The position numbers and the translations under genes were made by a program. The notes under the pieces are model-generated. The model saw only the letters and a program-made list of their open reading frames with translations. It was not told where the DNA came from and ran no database searches. From Isoetes taiwanensis (taxonomy: Eukaryota > Streptophyta > Lycopodiopsida > Isoetales > Isoetaceae): 64,000 nt of DNA. Position 1 is the stretch's first letter, and every line of letters begins with the position of its first letter. The stretch is taken from NCBI GenBank assembly GCA_021234155.1, contig JAJEKV010000028.1, forward strand, positions 4,548,567 to 4,612,566. Reading direction: 5' to 3'. Shown here one piece after another: positions 1 to 12,039 of this stretch.

Positions 1-829
1 GGTCATGTCATAGAAAATAGTGTAAGGATGGCAAGGCATCGTCTTACTTAGGGACGCGTCTACTCTACGATTTTATGTGCATGTGTAGGTTTGTGTGAAT
101 GCATATGCGTTGCCATAATGCTAGACATGTAAATTCTAGCCCTAACATGAAGCCTTCATGTGTTTGTGGAGGGAAGTTAACTGGATGCCAATAATCCAAT
201 TGAAGGTTGCGATTTCGTAGATCATATAATTCAATTGAAGGTTGTGATTCTGGAGGCGCATCGAAGGGACAACGTACGTTTACCTTGCCAACGTTGTTCG
301 TCGATCATGATCATAGCCCTTCAAGGATCTAGAGCTTGAAATCGCTACTGCAACGAGAGTAAAAGTATTGGCTTAGAATCATTGTTACTACCAGAGTAAA
401 ATTATTGGCACTAGGTATATGACAAATTATACGTGGAAGGCACTAGAGCCAGATACCGAGATAATTTGCGAAATATATATGTGTGGGGGTCCCCTAGTTC
501 GATGTTACAAGAATTTGTGCGTCAAGGGGAAGACTTGAAAATAGATAAGGACGAGCGGATTTAAGGTGCCCCATTTTCTACCAGAATAAAAGTGGCAAAA
601 TATAGGAAACGTCTTTTCTAAGGCAAATCCAAAATCAACCGCTGACATGCCGGAATATCCTCCTAAAATCCGCCGTTAAGGGACCTCCGTCTCTTCTTCC
701 CCAACACTGCATTTTCTCCTCCATAGCCGCAGAGCAGCAGCGGCCTTCCTTTTCATTGATTCGGCCCAGATTTCATTGTTTTGGTACCTCACTGGAGAGC
801 CCATCTTGAATTTTTTTTGTCGCTCCAGA
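1..829. other. Upstream flank of the ascorbate peroxidase gene
   Basis: No coding sequence is recognised. A short direct repeat with core caattgaaggttg occurs twice at about 197-245. The stretch from about 685 to the ATG at 830 is rich in C and T and is the likely 5' untranslated leader of the + strand gene. I see no convincing TATA box. Confidence 0.5.
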
Positions 830-2537
830 ATGCCTGCTCCTGTTGTGGATGATGCTTACAAGAAAGCCATTGATGGTGCCCGTCGTGATTTGAGAGCGCT
901 CATAGCTGAAAAGAATTGCGCTCCTATTATGCTCCGATTGGCGTAAGTCTGTATTGCATCAATCTCTTCTTCGATTCTCCATTTCTACATTTGATAGAAC
1001 TTTACTCTTAGTTCATTATGAAGTCTAATACACCTTTTGTTTTGGTTATGAATTGTGCTTCAGAGTTTTATGGAATTCTGCATTTGGATTCAAGAAAACT
1101 TTAATCGAAGTCTAGATTATATAACTTCTGTAGATTAAATTTCTTTTTTTGTTTATGCGGTCTATTTGTCAGTTGGCATGATGCAGGAACATACGATGCT
1201 ACTACCAAAACAGGTGGGCCTAATGGATCAATTCGGAGCGAACGTGAGTATACTCATGATGCTAACAAAGGACTGAAAATCGCGATAGATCTTCTCGGTA
1301 AGTCATATATCATTTAAGGAATAAAAGCCCAGTTTTGATTAAGCGGTATTTATCCTTGTTTCTGTACAGAGCCAATCAAATCCAAATACCCGAATATTAC
1401 ATATGCAGACCTTTATCAGGTATCATTTGGCTCTAACATAATATAGTTACATAGAAGAGATTAGGAAACATATACAGGTTATGTAACTGCATTTTTGTTG
1501 AACAGCTAGCTGGTGTTGTTGCTGTTGAAGTCACGGGAGGACCAACTATTAATTATGTTCCAGGGCGTAAGGTAAGATATTTGTCAAAAGTACCTGAATT
1601 GTTCAGTCTGAATGTAGATTTGCTCATGTATTTATTAATTCATGTAGGATTCTGTGGCAAATCCTCCAGAAGGTCGCCTTCCAAATGCTCACAAAGGTTT
1701 ATATGCTCTCGTTTTTTCTGTTTATTATGAAGTTACATCCTGTGATTGCTCTTCTGACATTTACATGGATGTTTGCAGGAGCACAACACTTGAAGGATGT
1801 ATTTCACAGGATGGGCTTATCCAATAAGGATATTGTAGCTCTTTCAGGAGGCCATACATTAGTGAGTTTAAAGATGATAACCACTTTTCTAATGAACTGG
1901 TTATCCTTTAACAAGGCGATAATATCTTTATTTCTGGTTCGCAGGGTAGAGGCCATAAGGATAGATCTGGATTTGAGGGGCCTTGGACAGCACAACCTTT
2001 AAAATTTGATAATACATATTTTGTGTATGTTAGTCCGTCTTGCATTTGAGATCCTAGTTGCTTGAAAACTGTTTCATAACCACAGCCTTGAAGTAATTCA
2101 AGTTTCGCTTCTTTTGCAAACTTATCTGGCATAATAATTTTGCAGTGAGCTCCTACAAGGGGAAAAGGAGGGTTTGCTTCAGCTTCCCACAGATAAATGC
2201 TTGCTTGAAGATCCTGAATTCCGGCCATATGTTGAACTTTATGCCAAGGTATGTTGGATTCTCTATCTGTTGGTTTTTTTTTTGAAAAAGTTTGCATTTA
2301 CAATATCGTCATATGCAGGATGAAGAAATCTTTTTCAAGGACTATGCAGAGTCTCACAAGAAACTTTCTGAGCTAGGTTGCAAGGAAACTTCTCCAGCAT
2401 TTGCAGCTCTGAGCAGTAATACACCTGTTAGTACCTCAACCATACTTGCACAAGGGGCCTTTGGACTTGCGGTCTCAGCAGTTGTTGTTGTCTTAAGTTA
2501 TCTGTACGAGGTCCGGAGAAAGGCTGCGGTGAAATGA
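830..2537 (+). CDS. APX3: Peroxisomal membrane-type L-ascorbate peroxidase, nine exons
   Basis: Class I haem peroxidase that reduces hydrogen peroxide with ascorbate. Exons by reading frame and GT/AG sites: 830-942, 1173-1297, 1370-1419, 1506-1571, 1648-1696, 1779-1861, 1945-2024, 2146-2248, 2319-2537. They join without a stop into 295 aa, close to the roughly 287 aa usual for plant APX3. The distal site is MLRLAWHDAG (Arg36, Trp39, His40). The proximal haem ligand is His160 in [13 protein letters not shown], with Trp176 in GFEGPWT and Asp205 in LPTDK. Arg169 matches the ascorbate-binding Arg of pea APX. Residues about 266-286 form one hydrophobic segment followed by the basic tail EVRRKAAVK, the tail-anchor layout of peroxisomal or microbody APX; cytosolic forms lack it. 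The start is the first ATG after a CT-rich leader. The isoform symbol rests on the tail anchor and could be APX5 or a lineage-specific paralogue. Confidence 0.95.
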
Positions 2538-2920
2538 CAAGGTTCCTTCCTGATATGCCTTGCCTGTTGTATTTCTAAGTTGGATATCTAAGTGCACTTA
2601 GAACAATGTAAACTATCGGCTGCTATCGATCATTATTCTTTATAGGTTTTACAGGTTGCTGAGAAACCAAATTTAATAATGCAAATTGATCTACACATGC
2701 CTATATCCTCAAATTGTTGGGTTGAATCTCTTTTGATATGCTGACAGCATGAAAAATAATATTATGTGAAATTTTAGTTTCATCATTGAAAGCACGATCA
2801 AAGCAGTATGCAGCAGGAAGTAGTATGGAGCAGCAACAATTATGAGTAATTTAAGGTTTATGGTTGTCTAGCACATTTAAGCATCAAAAGAGGTTCAGCA
2901 AGTTGATGATAGAGGTATAG

Positions 2921-3200
2921 AAGTTTTTGATGAAGAGATCGATGACTGTTGATTGTTCAATCCTCTAACACAGGTCTTTGTATCTTGGGAATATAATCAA
3001 TCCTTGAACAAGGAAGGTCTTTGTATCTTGAAAATCTGAAGAGTAGACATTGATAATGATAAGTTTTTGATGAAGAGATCGATGACTGTTGATTGTTCAA
3101 TCCTGTAACACAGGTCTTTGTATCTTGGGAATATAATCAACCCTTGAACAAGGAAGGTCTTTGTATCTTGAAAATCTGAAGAGTAGACACTGATAATGAT
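2921..3200. repeat. Tandem duplication, two 140-bp units
   Basis: Positions 2921-3060 and 3061-3200 are near-identical head-to-tail copies, both starting aagtttttgatgaagagatc. They differ at a handful of single bases. Each unit also contains the phrase ggtctttgtatcttg twice. The high identity implies a recent duplication. Confidence 0.95.
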
Positions 3201-3490
3201 AAGTAATGTTCAAAGTTTATCAATGTTTTATATGATATTAATGTATCCAATATACAAAAGGATGTTATTGCAGACCAACATGTCCACATGTTATGGCATG
3301 AGCATTCTTTTCAAGTGATACAATAATCACATCCAAAAAAGTAAATAGAACGCAATGCAAAATTATCACATATACATATAAGTAGAAGATTGAAGAAGAG
3401 TGGAGGGGACGAACTATCATTGGATATACGTCAAATAGTTGGACTAACTTTGATGGTTATTGACATTAGAACTATCATTTGATATACGTC

Positions 3491-3613
3491 AATAGTCAAG
3501 CCAAAGTGGAACCCTTGGAGTATTTCTAATTAATAGTCAAGCCAAAGTGGAACCCTTGGAGTATTTCTAATTAATAGTCAAGCCAAAGTGGAACCCTTGG
3601 AGTATTTCTAATT
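3491..3613. repeat. Tandem triplication, 41-bp unit
   Basis: Three essentially identical 41-bp units start at 3491, 3532 and 3573, each beginning aatagtcaagccaaagtgg. A small minisatellite with no coding potential. Confidence 0.95.
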
Positions 3614-5099
3614 TTGATGGTTATTGACATTAATGCACTCTGTTATTATTGACATAAATGCAAGAAGCAACAAAGGTGGGCATGAAGCCAACAAGACCCC
3701 TAGGACAAAGCAAGGGCATATATCCTAAATACAACGTCTATTCTTGACATAAGCAAGGGCATGGATCCTAAATACAGAATGAAAGAATTACTCGAAGCAC
3801 AACACACATATCTTCTCTATCTGCTCCTACCTTACCTCACCTTACAAAGTTCCTACCTTCGCCTGAAAATGTTGAATGGGATAAAGGTTTCTTTGCACTG
3901 AGAAGCTACTTCTTTTAAGGTGCTCTACTATCACAAGCGGGGCGATTTATTAGGCCTCACAACACCAACCTTCTGGTTAAGACCACACCTTCAATGTATA
4001 TGGACATCATTTTGTTGAAGTAATGACACAACCTCCTCAACACTAGATTGAGTGTTTGTCTCCTTTATACTAGAATACGCAAGTTTAGAGTTCCACAAAA
4101 TAGGTCTTTAACGTCCATTTGAGACCAACCAGCCAGAAATGCAATCTATTCTATGTAACGTGTCCTATTCACATGTCTCACAACTAGTTTGTAAAACACG
4201 ATCATTTTCATGTGCTTCCTGCCATTATGTCCATATAATTTAACGTGCACTCAAATTATATCTACACAGCCATTTCTATATGAATAGACCTCTCGTTCAA
4301 CCTATTCAACGGATCTCTTTGGGCTTTATACTTCATGAATGGTTGTAAAGCGGGTTTGTAAAATATAGATAATTAAGTTATATCACTTAATAGTTGGGAG
4401 CAACATACATATACCTCACAAATAGACACCCCCCCCCCTTTTTTTTGAAGTCTATATGATGATAGCCTGAGAAGTATTTCCTCCTATCATACATATTATA
4501 CATGAATATGCAATCATAATCTCTTTGCAATCAAATTGTGGTGGGGGGTCCAAAGGGCATACCCTAGAGCTAGAGGAGGTATTTTTGGCATATGCTCTAA
4601 AATACTGTATTTGGAGGTCGGATTTGTCAGTTCCAAGAGATTTAATGTTGGAGATTTGGTGTGAAGCTAAGGGCACAGGGATTCCCGTATTTCCAATTTT
4701 TTTCTATTCTAAGTGATGGCGAACTGGAAGCTTGGCTGAACTTGCATGAAATCACTGCCTAATAATGCCTCTTCTTCTGAAATTTAACACCATAAGCTTT
4801 TCGACTGCTTGAGCATATGCATGAAATAGAGTTTGATCTGGTTAGTTTGTTATTAGCGCAAAAGACACCATTCTTTATTTGTTACAGGCATTAGACATAT
4901 ATATGAGTTGCAACAGAATAAGAGATTTATCAATCTGCAAAAATATCCTATAGCTTCTGTTAGAATGGATGATCTTGCTAATTGCACATAATCAATCTTT
5001 CAGACAGGGTGTCTTTCTTGTCCGATGTTTGTTCATCAGATAGATGGTTATAGATATGGAGGGCAACCCATCGTCCTGTGGCACCACCTTCTTTTTTTT

Positions 5100-5200
5100 C
5101 GAGTTGCCCCTAGGGGGGTAAACCCTCGCTCATGTGGGTTTCTGGTATATCCTAGGTATATGCTAGAATATACCTAGGATATGCTGGTGACTGCTCCAAA
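5100..5200 (-). repeat. Short dispersed SINE-like repeat with terminal stem-loop and A tail
   Basis: Read on the minus strand it ends in a stem-loop built from GCCCCCCTAGGGGC-like sequence followed by a run of A (the T run at 5093-5099). A second copy lies at 12248-12347 in the opposite orientation at about 80% identity. The body contains the inverted repeat CCTAGGTATAT / ATATACCTAGG (5151-5178). The A tail and dispersed copies suggest a retroposed short element, but I see no Pol III A and B boxes, so the class is inferred. Confidence 0.55.
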
Positions 5201-5247
5201 TCCATTGCTCCCTGTAAACTGGCAGTCATCTCTGTTGTGGGTCGCTG

Positions 5248-5812
5248 ATGTTTGAACCGCCGAATTGGCACCGGCAAGACAGACAGAACTCTTCGTTGGA
5301 GTGTTTGGATGATGCCAAATCTTGTCACAATGTGCTGTTTTCGCCAAAAAATCCCTGGGAAAGCGTTCTTGTAAATTTTATCAGTGGTTTGCTAGTATCA
5401 GATGGTCATGATACAGCCTTTACTACAATTGATCTGTCGACTAAGCAAGCTCACTTGATGGCTCACAAAAGGACACGCAGTGTTGGAGATATTTCACATC
5501 TTTATCTGAGACATGTTTTCAAATTGCATAGATTCTTAAAATCCATGTTCATCGATGTACAAAATGAGGTCTTACAGTCAACTTCGTCCCAAGCACTGGA
5601 ACTCAGCTTCACGACATACAGTATCTCATGAACGTGGGTGGTCAAATGAGCTTCGTTTAATTGAGTTTGCATATAACAAATTTACCAGTTCTGCGACTGG
5701 AGCTTCTCCTTTCAAAAAAATATGTGGGTTTGATGTTGCTTCATTCCCATCAGGTTCTTTAGACACCACAGAACACCTCAATGGCATGACTGAACTAATA
5801 TGCCATATATGA
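5248..5812 (+). pseudogene. Decayed Ty3/gypsy integrase fragment
   Basis: Two overlapping frames carry pieces of a plant Ty3/gypsy integrase. The first (5248-5631) contains PWESVLVNFISGLL, then TIDLSTKQAH with the first catalytic Asp, and HLYLRHVFKLH. The second (5555-5812) contains LIEFAYNKFTSSATGASPF from the C-terminal side of the core. The normal catalytic-Glu stretch between them is missing, and a frameshift separates the halves. No LTRs were found nearby. This is a dead retroelement remnant in the APX-OGG1 intergenic region. Confidence 0.85.
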
Positions 5813-6119
5813 TACTTTGATGAAATACGACGCATTCTCCAAGTTGATGTGCAGTTTCATGCTTGTGTTGGAAGGTTGTTTACGTGCAAAGGTTGTTCTT
5901 AGTGCATGGAAAACGCACAACAATGTGGAAACTACATAACATTGTTTCAAAGAGACTGTTCATATTGGTTGCAATTGTATTGTAGGATATATGTACTCTC
6001 ATGTCAAGCATATGTGTTGATGCCCTTATGGGGGAGTAATTACATTTGTGAAACACCATGATACATGTTACAATATAAAATTGTTGCAGAAGTAGGCCGG
6101 TGCTTTGATGGGCTATCGG

Positions 6120-6240
6120 TTGGGGCTTTGATTACCCTAACAGCATATGACAATTGCATAATATTGCAATGGTAATAGAAGTTGGGGCCTTGATTACCCT
6201 AACAACATACAACAATTGCATAATATTGCAATGGTAATCG
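6120..6240. repeat. Tandem duplication, 62-bp unit
   Basis: Two copies start at 6120 and 6182, sharing gattaccctaac and aattgcataatattgcaatgg with a few differences. Confidence 0.9.
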
Positions 6241-6331
6241 GCGTTTTTATTAGGTGAAAAAATTGATTTGTTCTATGGAACAAAGGTGGTGAAAATTGGG
6301 CATAACTATTCAAGTGAACTACAATTTTGGA

Positions 6332-6584
6332 TTATATGGTAGTATCACAAGCAATATTATATATTTGTAGTAATACATGGGCTCTTAAGTTGTTCACTGT
6401 GTCAAAAATGAGTATCTCCATGTAAAAAGGCCAAATGAAGTGTGAGTGTTTGAAAGGTTATGTGGTAGTATCACAAGCAACATTGTATATTTGTAGTAAT
6501 ACATTGGCTCTTAGGTTGTTCACTTGTCTCCAAAATGAGTATCTCCAAGTAAAAAGGTCAAATGAAGCGTGGATGCTTGAAAAG
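6332..6584. repeat. Tandem duplication, 126-bp unit
   Basis: Copies start at 6332 and 6458, both containing ggtagtatcacaagca and aatgagtatctcca. Identity is roughly 85-90%, so this duplication is older than the 41-bp triplication. Confidence 0.9.
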
Positions 6585-6740
6585 GTTGTCCACAACAACA
6601 TAGAATTATGTAGAACACAAAGCAAGTATTTGGGTAGTTTGGTGTCATTCGCGATGTCTAACATAGAAAGGTAGGCTAGAAAGGTAATTTTAAATCACTC
6701 GTTCACATCCTAGAAAAACTTAGAAGTGCACATTTCCTCT

Positions 6741-6871
6741 TATATTGCATGCAATCCTCGATAGTACACTTTCAAGGAATTGAAGGTTATCTTTAACACC
6801 AAGTGTATATTGCATGCAATCCCGATAGTACACTTTCAAGGAATTGAAGGTTATCTTTTAACACCAAGTGT
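6741..6871. repeat. Tandem duplication, about 65-bp unit
   Basis: Copies start at 6741 and 6806. Both carry tatattgcatgcaatc and gatagtacactttcaaggaa. Confidence 0.9.
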
Positions 6872-7502
6872 GTCTTGCATTAGCACTGTTGCAAGTTAAA
6901 TCCATAACTCAGCAGGCATTGCATTAATAGAATGGACATTAATAGTGGGTCCAATCTGGTTTGGAATGAAAGAAATATTCGCAGCGGCAAGGCTGCCGCG
7001 ATAAATTTCTTGTAACTCTAATGATTGATACAATGGTGATAAAAGTTCTGAATAGAAACCAAAGGCACTTGTCAAAGTAGTTCAGAAAGTAGAGTTTTGC
7101 TATCTATACAATCCTGCTCACAGCCAGGTGCAATATTTCTTAAAATATATCTCTATTTTGCCCTGTATTGCCCATGTTATGCATGGCGTCCAAAACGACT
7201 TCCATGTACCAAGAGGATATATGTTCAGTTTTGTCATGCACTACAAAAAGAATATTATGTCCAATTATGTCCAGCTTACTCAGTCATCTGCAGTTGTATC
7301 CAAGACTTGGCATATTGCAATTTACATATTCCTGGATTTTAACATGAATGAGGATGGCATTGCAGATACATCCTGACTTATGATATACATTTTTTTCCAA
7401 AGTAATCTGGACTATCCTTTGCTTGATCACATGACACTCTGTGCTGGCATTGGTGCCATAGTATCTCTGCATCGTCATGTTAGAATGCCTCTCATTTTGT
7501 TT

Positions 7503-9496
7503 TCAACTCTTGCCACCTTTATTCTTTCTTGAAAATTGAAGATGTGAAGGTAGCATTTCTTGGAAAGATGACAATTCAGCAATGAAAAGAACTGTATGTG
7601 CCCAACCAGCATATGCCCCAAATTTGTTCACAAATGCTTCTGAAACAGTATGGTGCAACTTTGAACAAAGTTGCTTCCCTGCTAGTTCTGGCATGAGGTA
7701 ACGTACAGCAATCTGTCATCAGTGTTCACCTAATTAGAATCGGTTGCAACAAACATGGGTGATAAGCTTATACTACCTGCCAAACATGAGTATCCACGGG
7801 GATGGCATGGTGTTTGTCCAGAGAAAAAAGTGCAACACATGCTGCCACCTTTGGTCCAATGCCAGACAGCACACAAAGGCCATCTAATGCTTCCTGCAGA
7901 GGAAAACCTCGCAGAGAGCATAACCATTCTGCTCCACCACCTTCTTTTTGTTGCAAGGCCCTCACTGTACTGACTATATATTTGGCCCTGCATTTTATTA
8001 CTTTTATGATCATAAATAATTCTTTCATACAGATAAAGAACTATTGCATATAACAGTAGTAACAGAATGTCAACTTGTTTATAGTTCAGTAGCCTGGAAT
8101 AAGCATGGCTGCACACGCATAACATTATGTAGACACAGCAAGCTTGCAGTGAAATTTACAAGCAATCCTTAATATAAATGGCAGAACATGCATATATTAA
8201 GTTTCTTTTTCCCTTATTGGATAAGACCATGATATTTAAGTGCAAAAAAAACAAGTAAATGTTCCGTTATGAAGTTTCAGAAAAATTTCCAAAGATTTGC
8301 AATGTCTGATATCGAATTATAAGCAAAATTATCTCCCCCTCTCAGGAAGTTTTTGATGGATCAGCGAACCTTTTGAAAAATAGATGGTTGACAAGCCAAT
8401 TAGGGGAAATCACCTCAATCTTTAATGGACATTACCTTCAATAGCAAAGTCAACCGAAGAGAGCTTTAAACAGCAGCCATTAAGGAGGAAGTACAGAACT
8501 AGACAGAAATTATACCTTAGAGAAGGTTTTGCCTTCTGCTAGAAAACAAGTACAAAGACAGACACCTAAAATTCAGAGTGTTAATATTTATATGCGAATG
8601 TCTACAATCTTACGACAGCCCACTAGTGAAAAGGACTATATAGGGAGAAATTGAACAGTTATGCCTCATTGTATTCCCTGAAATAATGCACTACCATTTG
8701 ACTGAGTTCTTCCTTGCTTAAACGAAAAGATCACGATTGATGTAGTACTAGGTAGTGAATGCTTACAGTTTTTGGGAGAAAAAAAAAAGTAAGAAAATGT
8801 TTACCGATAACCAAAACCTGCTTTGCGAAGTTGCTCTTCACTCACTTCTTCAAGGACATCCAATGTCGGAAACGCATGAAAAGTATGACCATCCACAACA
8901 CCCAATTCAGGGCCAAAACTTGCCAAATAGTCAACCATTTTAGTAATGCGCTGGATGTTATTATTGGAAGAACAAATGAACTGAAAGACACACTCTAAAG
9001 GATCTTGTCTCAACAATCTAGATCCAATCACATAAGGGGCAATGGCTGCAAATCTGACATCTGCCTGAGAAAATTTCTTATACAAAGCCTCCAAAGAAAT
9101 ATCAAGATTTAGGTAATCTCTCAAAACCTCCTCTGCTTTCAAATCAATATTTTCTTCACCAGTAACATCTTCGGAAGGGGAATGCAAATAGAAAAACGTG
9201 TCATCTTCTTTGTGTTCCAAAGAAAAGAGAAAGGATCCGACAACACCTGTATATTTTGAAGGGCCAGTCTGCCGCCAACGAAAGCTTTGGCCCGTTACAA
9301 GGGTGAGAGCCGGATTAAATTCAGAGAGAGGGGTATTTAAGCTATGCCATCGACCAAAATTGCAAACTTTTTTGCAAGGGGTAGAATCAAAATGCGAGAC
9401 AAGGGACTTCCGAATTCGATCGCCTCTGATACAGGAATCGGCCACGACCTTGGGGGGATGCATTCTTGTTGTGTAGTTGAAAAGTCCCCTTGGCAT
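7503..9496 (-). CDS. OGG1: 8-oxoguanine DNA glycosylase/AP lyase, three exons
   Basis: Base-excision repair enzyme that removes 8-oxoguanine opposite cytosine and nicks the backbone. Exons in minus-strand order: 9496-8805, 7987-7777, 7712-7503. Splice sites are consistent (exon 1 ends before GTAAAC, exon 2 before GTAGTA, both acceptors CAG). They join to 370 aa, close to Arabidopsis OGG1 (about 365). The N-terminal domain has GQSFRW and QDPLECVFQFICSSNNNI. The helix-hairpin-helix is LSGIGPKVAAC with the Schiff-base Lys277 (human Lys249), followed by IPVDTHVWQ with catalytic Asp296 (human Asp268). The C-terminal helix is AYAGWAHTVLF. Human Gln315, an 8-oxoG contact, aligns with His here. Intron 2 is only 64 nt; intron 1 is 817 nt. 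The start is the first Met; Met12 (ATG at 9463) is an alternative. Confidence 0.93.
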
Positions 9497-10545
9497 GGTA
9501 TATCCTATGCATTTTGGCCTTTTTAGAAGGTTGGGTGTATATCTTGGCCTAGGGTTTTTAGGTCCTTTCTTTTGGGAAGTGAAATATTAAAAAACAATAA
9601 GGAGGGTTGCCCACGGAGGATGGAGTGGCTTAAATTATACTTCCAAGACATATTTCCACAGTCTAAAAAGATTGTTGCTTCAAAACAATAGAATACTTGA
9701 TACCATGACTTTATGAGAATTGGCCTGAAGGAATCTTTGGTGCTCGTCATGGAACAAGGATTACGAAACAATGTATGAAGGATCCAAATAGAAAGAAATT
9801 GGGGATGCAAAAAGAACTTAGGAACTGTCAATTGTTTTGCATGACAATTTTGTTTAGGATATGAAGGAAGAACTCGATATTATTAACTAAAGAAGGTTGC
9901 TAAGAATTTAAAGGCATGAAATACATGGAAGTTGCAAGCAAAGTAAAGCTGCTTAAGAATGCAAAGGCATGTCTTTTGTTGCTCAATAGTTATGAGCCGA
10001 GTTTTGAGCCTAGGCCCTGTCGAAGGCAATGATTTGGAGTCCATGGTTGAGCTCGAATTTTTGTAAACATGATCAGCATGGGATTAAGATCTGTGCCACA
10101 GTCTAGATTTTATCTTTTAGCCACTTTGAAAACAGGAAACATAAAAGCAATGAGCTAGGGATTAAGATTCACACAAACTATTATCGCTAAGTAGGAATAA
10201 CAGATCATCCACCTTAAAGGAGGTGGTCATTGATTACCTTCTTTATCATCTAGAAGCATCCTTCTAGCCTTGAAAGTACCAGGGATTAATTTTATCCCAT
10301 CTTTCTCTGGAAAATGAGCTCATATTCTGATATGAGATAAGGTGTAAAGAAACGGTTATCACTGTTTGCCTTTAGTCATGTCTCTGCTTCATAAACCTAT
10401 AACCCTCCTCAGTGTGCCGAACTGACAGGCATATACTAGTCAAATCTTGTCATCAACTGTTGAACATGGTCAGGCTTAGAAAAGACAACAGGGTCTTTCC
10501 TTGATATATTTATATATATGTCACAAAGTGCATGTTCTCTTCCGA
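9497..10545. other. Upstream flank of OGG1
   Basis: Contains the promoter side of the minus-strand OGG1 gene. I recognise no coding sequence, repeat or clear promoter element. Confidence 0.4.
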
Positions 10546-10641
10546 TTATGTTTCATCTAAAGCACGCCTTCCACTAATAAGTTCCATGAGGACGACACTA
10601 AAGCTGAACACATCCGACTTGGTTGTGATCCTTGCAGTGAC
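10546..10641 (-). pseudogene. Receptor-like kinase fragment (TMK-like kinase subdomain)
   Basis: The minus strand reads [18 protein letters not shown], then [13 protein letters not shown] and a stop (TAA at 10546-10548). This matches the kinase segment of plant TMK-type LRR receptor kinases just after the APE motif (consensus like TGRVTTKVDVYSFGV..LMELITGRKALDE). Only about 32 residues remain and no other kinase subdomain is nearby. A LRR fragment of the same family lies upstream on the same strand at 12040-12171, so both may come from one captured gene. Confidence 0.75.
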
Positions 10642-11850
10642 TGTGCGTGCAAAAATAAGAAGTGAGAAACATGTTTGAGACGTATGAATAAATGGAATGT
10701 GCTAAAGTGATCCAAACCCACCCAAACAATACCTGACACTGGCAACACAGAACAAGACAAGGGCTCCTCCACCTTCGATTAGACTCACCCTATGCCTTGC
10801 AAAGAAACTCTAACATTAGTAAACAATAAAACTAGAAATTGTCCTCCAAGTTAGAAACAAGGTTGGAAGGCTTTAGACATAGAAATGAATGGCACATCAA
10901 AAAACACCGTGCAGTAAAAGATAATCTTTGGCATCTTGGGGCTAACAAGACTAGTGGTTATCACGGAGTAAGCTAGTTGCTGCGCCAAAATAGCTGCATA
11001 GGAGAAATCGTACTAAAAGAATAAGAATATAGTCATATGGCAAATGCTTGTTAAACCAGCTGCATAACAAAGTGGCTTGGAAAGTGAGATATTGAGGAGT
11101 AGCTACATTAGTAGACTGGAATGTTAAGAGCAGAACCACAAGCTACCAAGTCAAACTTTTAATCATAAACCTTGTTACCAAAATATTCAAACAATTGTGG
11201 TGCTAGGAACCCAAGTATTTTGCAAGTGCACATCCTCTTATGCCAAGAAAAACGCCATATGCATCCCTTTAGCAAGCTCTCAAATGCAGATTCTATCTAC
11301 ACTTGTACGTAGAATGCCTTCCTTATCTGAACAGCCTTCTCTGCACTATCAAATCTACACATGAACTACATGTCTCAAAACAACAATAGCTCAGAGAATC
11401 GAAAGGCCTACATTGTTAGACTGCGCTGACAAGCCACAACATGTTCTTAGACAAATTTGAATCAGATTACGCTTGGGTAGCACAAACATCAGAACTTCAG
11501 ATTGGTAAGGTTTTCTTGGATCATGCCCCATTACCAGAATTTAGTAAGAAAGTAGAATTTGGCAGGAAGCGAGGTTAGCCAAAGATAAGCGTTTGAGTTT
11601 GACAGTAAACAATGAATGACAAAAATCTGATTGAACATATTTGCAGTGATAGTGTGATGCCCAGCGCCAAGGAAGGAGACAGACATCATAAATCATAAGC
11701 TCCGCCTTTCTAACAAATGTATTGAAGATTGAAGTAGAGCGAATGATATACATCGACTATAAAATAGCATGCAAAACTTGAAGAACTATAAAAGATGGTG
11801 CTACTGGTGAATGATACCATAACTGAAGAGCTTCAACAAATAGTACTTAC
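10642..11850. other. Non-coding spacer between captured gene fragments
   Basis: No protein family is recognised on either strand. It could be intron or transposon filler between the RLK and ClpX fragments. Confidence 0.35.
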
Positions 11851-12018
11851 TTCAACCATTGCCCAAAATTTACCAGATCCAGTTGGCCCCATCAAGAATA
11901 TATTGCTTTTCTCTAGCTCTACACCATCACCATCCTCATTCTCGTCATGAGAGAAGGCCCCAGCCAAACCATTAAATTTGGAAATGCCTTTTTTGTGTAA
12001 ACAATTGTAAATCGTCAC
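11851..12018 (-). pseudogene. ClpX (mitochondrial/plastid AAA+ unfoldase) exon fragment with Walker A
   Basis: The minus strand reads VTIYNCLHKKGISKFN, an acidic linker, then VELEKSNIFLMGPTGSGK. VELEKSN-LLMGPTGSGK is diagnostic of ClpX; the Walker A coding bases are at 11869-11890. After GSGK the frame departs from the family (FWAMVE rather than TLLAKTL) and meets a GT donor at 11849-11850. No Walker B, sensor or zinc-binding domain is found nearby, so this is a single damaged exon. It shares strand with the flanking RLK fragments, as expected for gene pieces captured by one element. Confidence 0.85.
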
Positions 12019-12039
12019 ACCAAACAGTAATGATTCCCA

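Larger units (their letters stand above)
2538..5099. other. Intergenic region downstream of APX
   Basis: AT-rich sequence without recognised genes. It holds two local tandem duplications (entered separately) and weaker dispersed echoes, for example the motif tttgatggttattgacatta near 3450 and again near 3613. The open frames near 4452-4716 match no protein family I know. The APX poly(A) site should lie in the first 200 bases; AATAAT occurs near 2675. Confidence 0.5.
5813..7502. other. Intergenic region between the integrase remnant and OGG1
   Basis: AT-rich, with no recognised gene. It contains three separate local tandem duplications, entered below. The 3' untranslated region and poly(A) site of the minus-strand OGG1 gene must lie in its right end. 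Confidence 0.5.

Noticed and set aside
4452-4716. Overlapping short frames on both strands
   Set aside because: No homology, atypical composition and no gene signals.
9198-9476. Plus-strand open frame of 92 codons
   Set aside because: Shadow of OGG1 exon 1 on the other strand.
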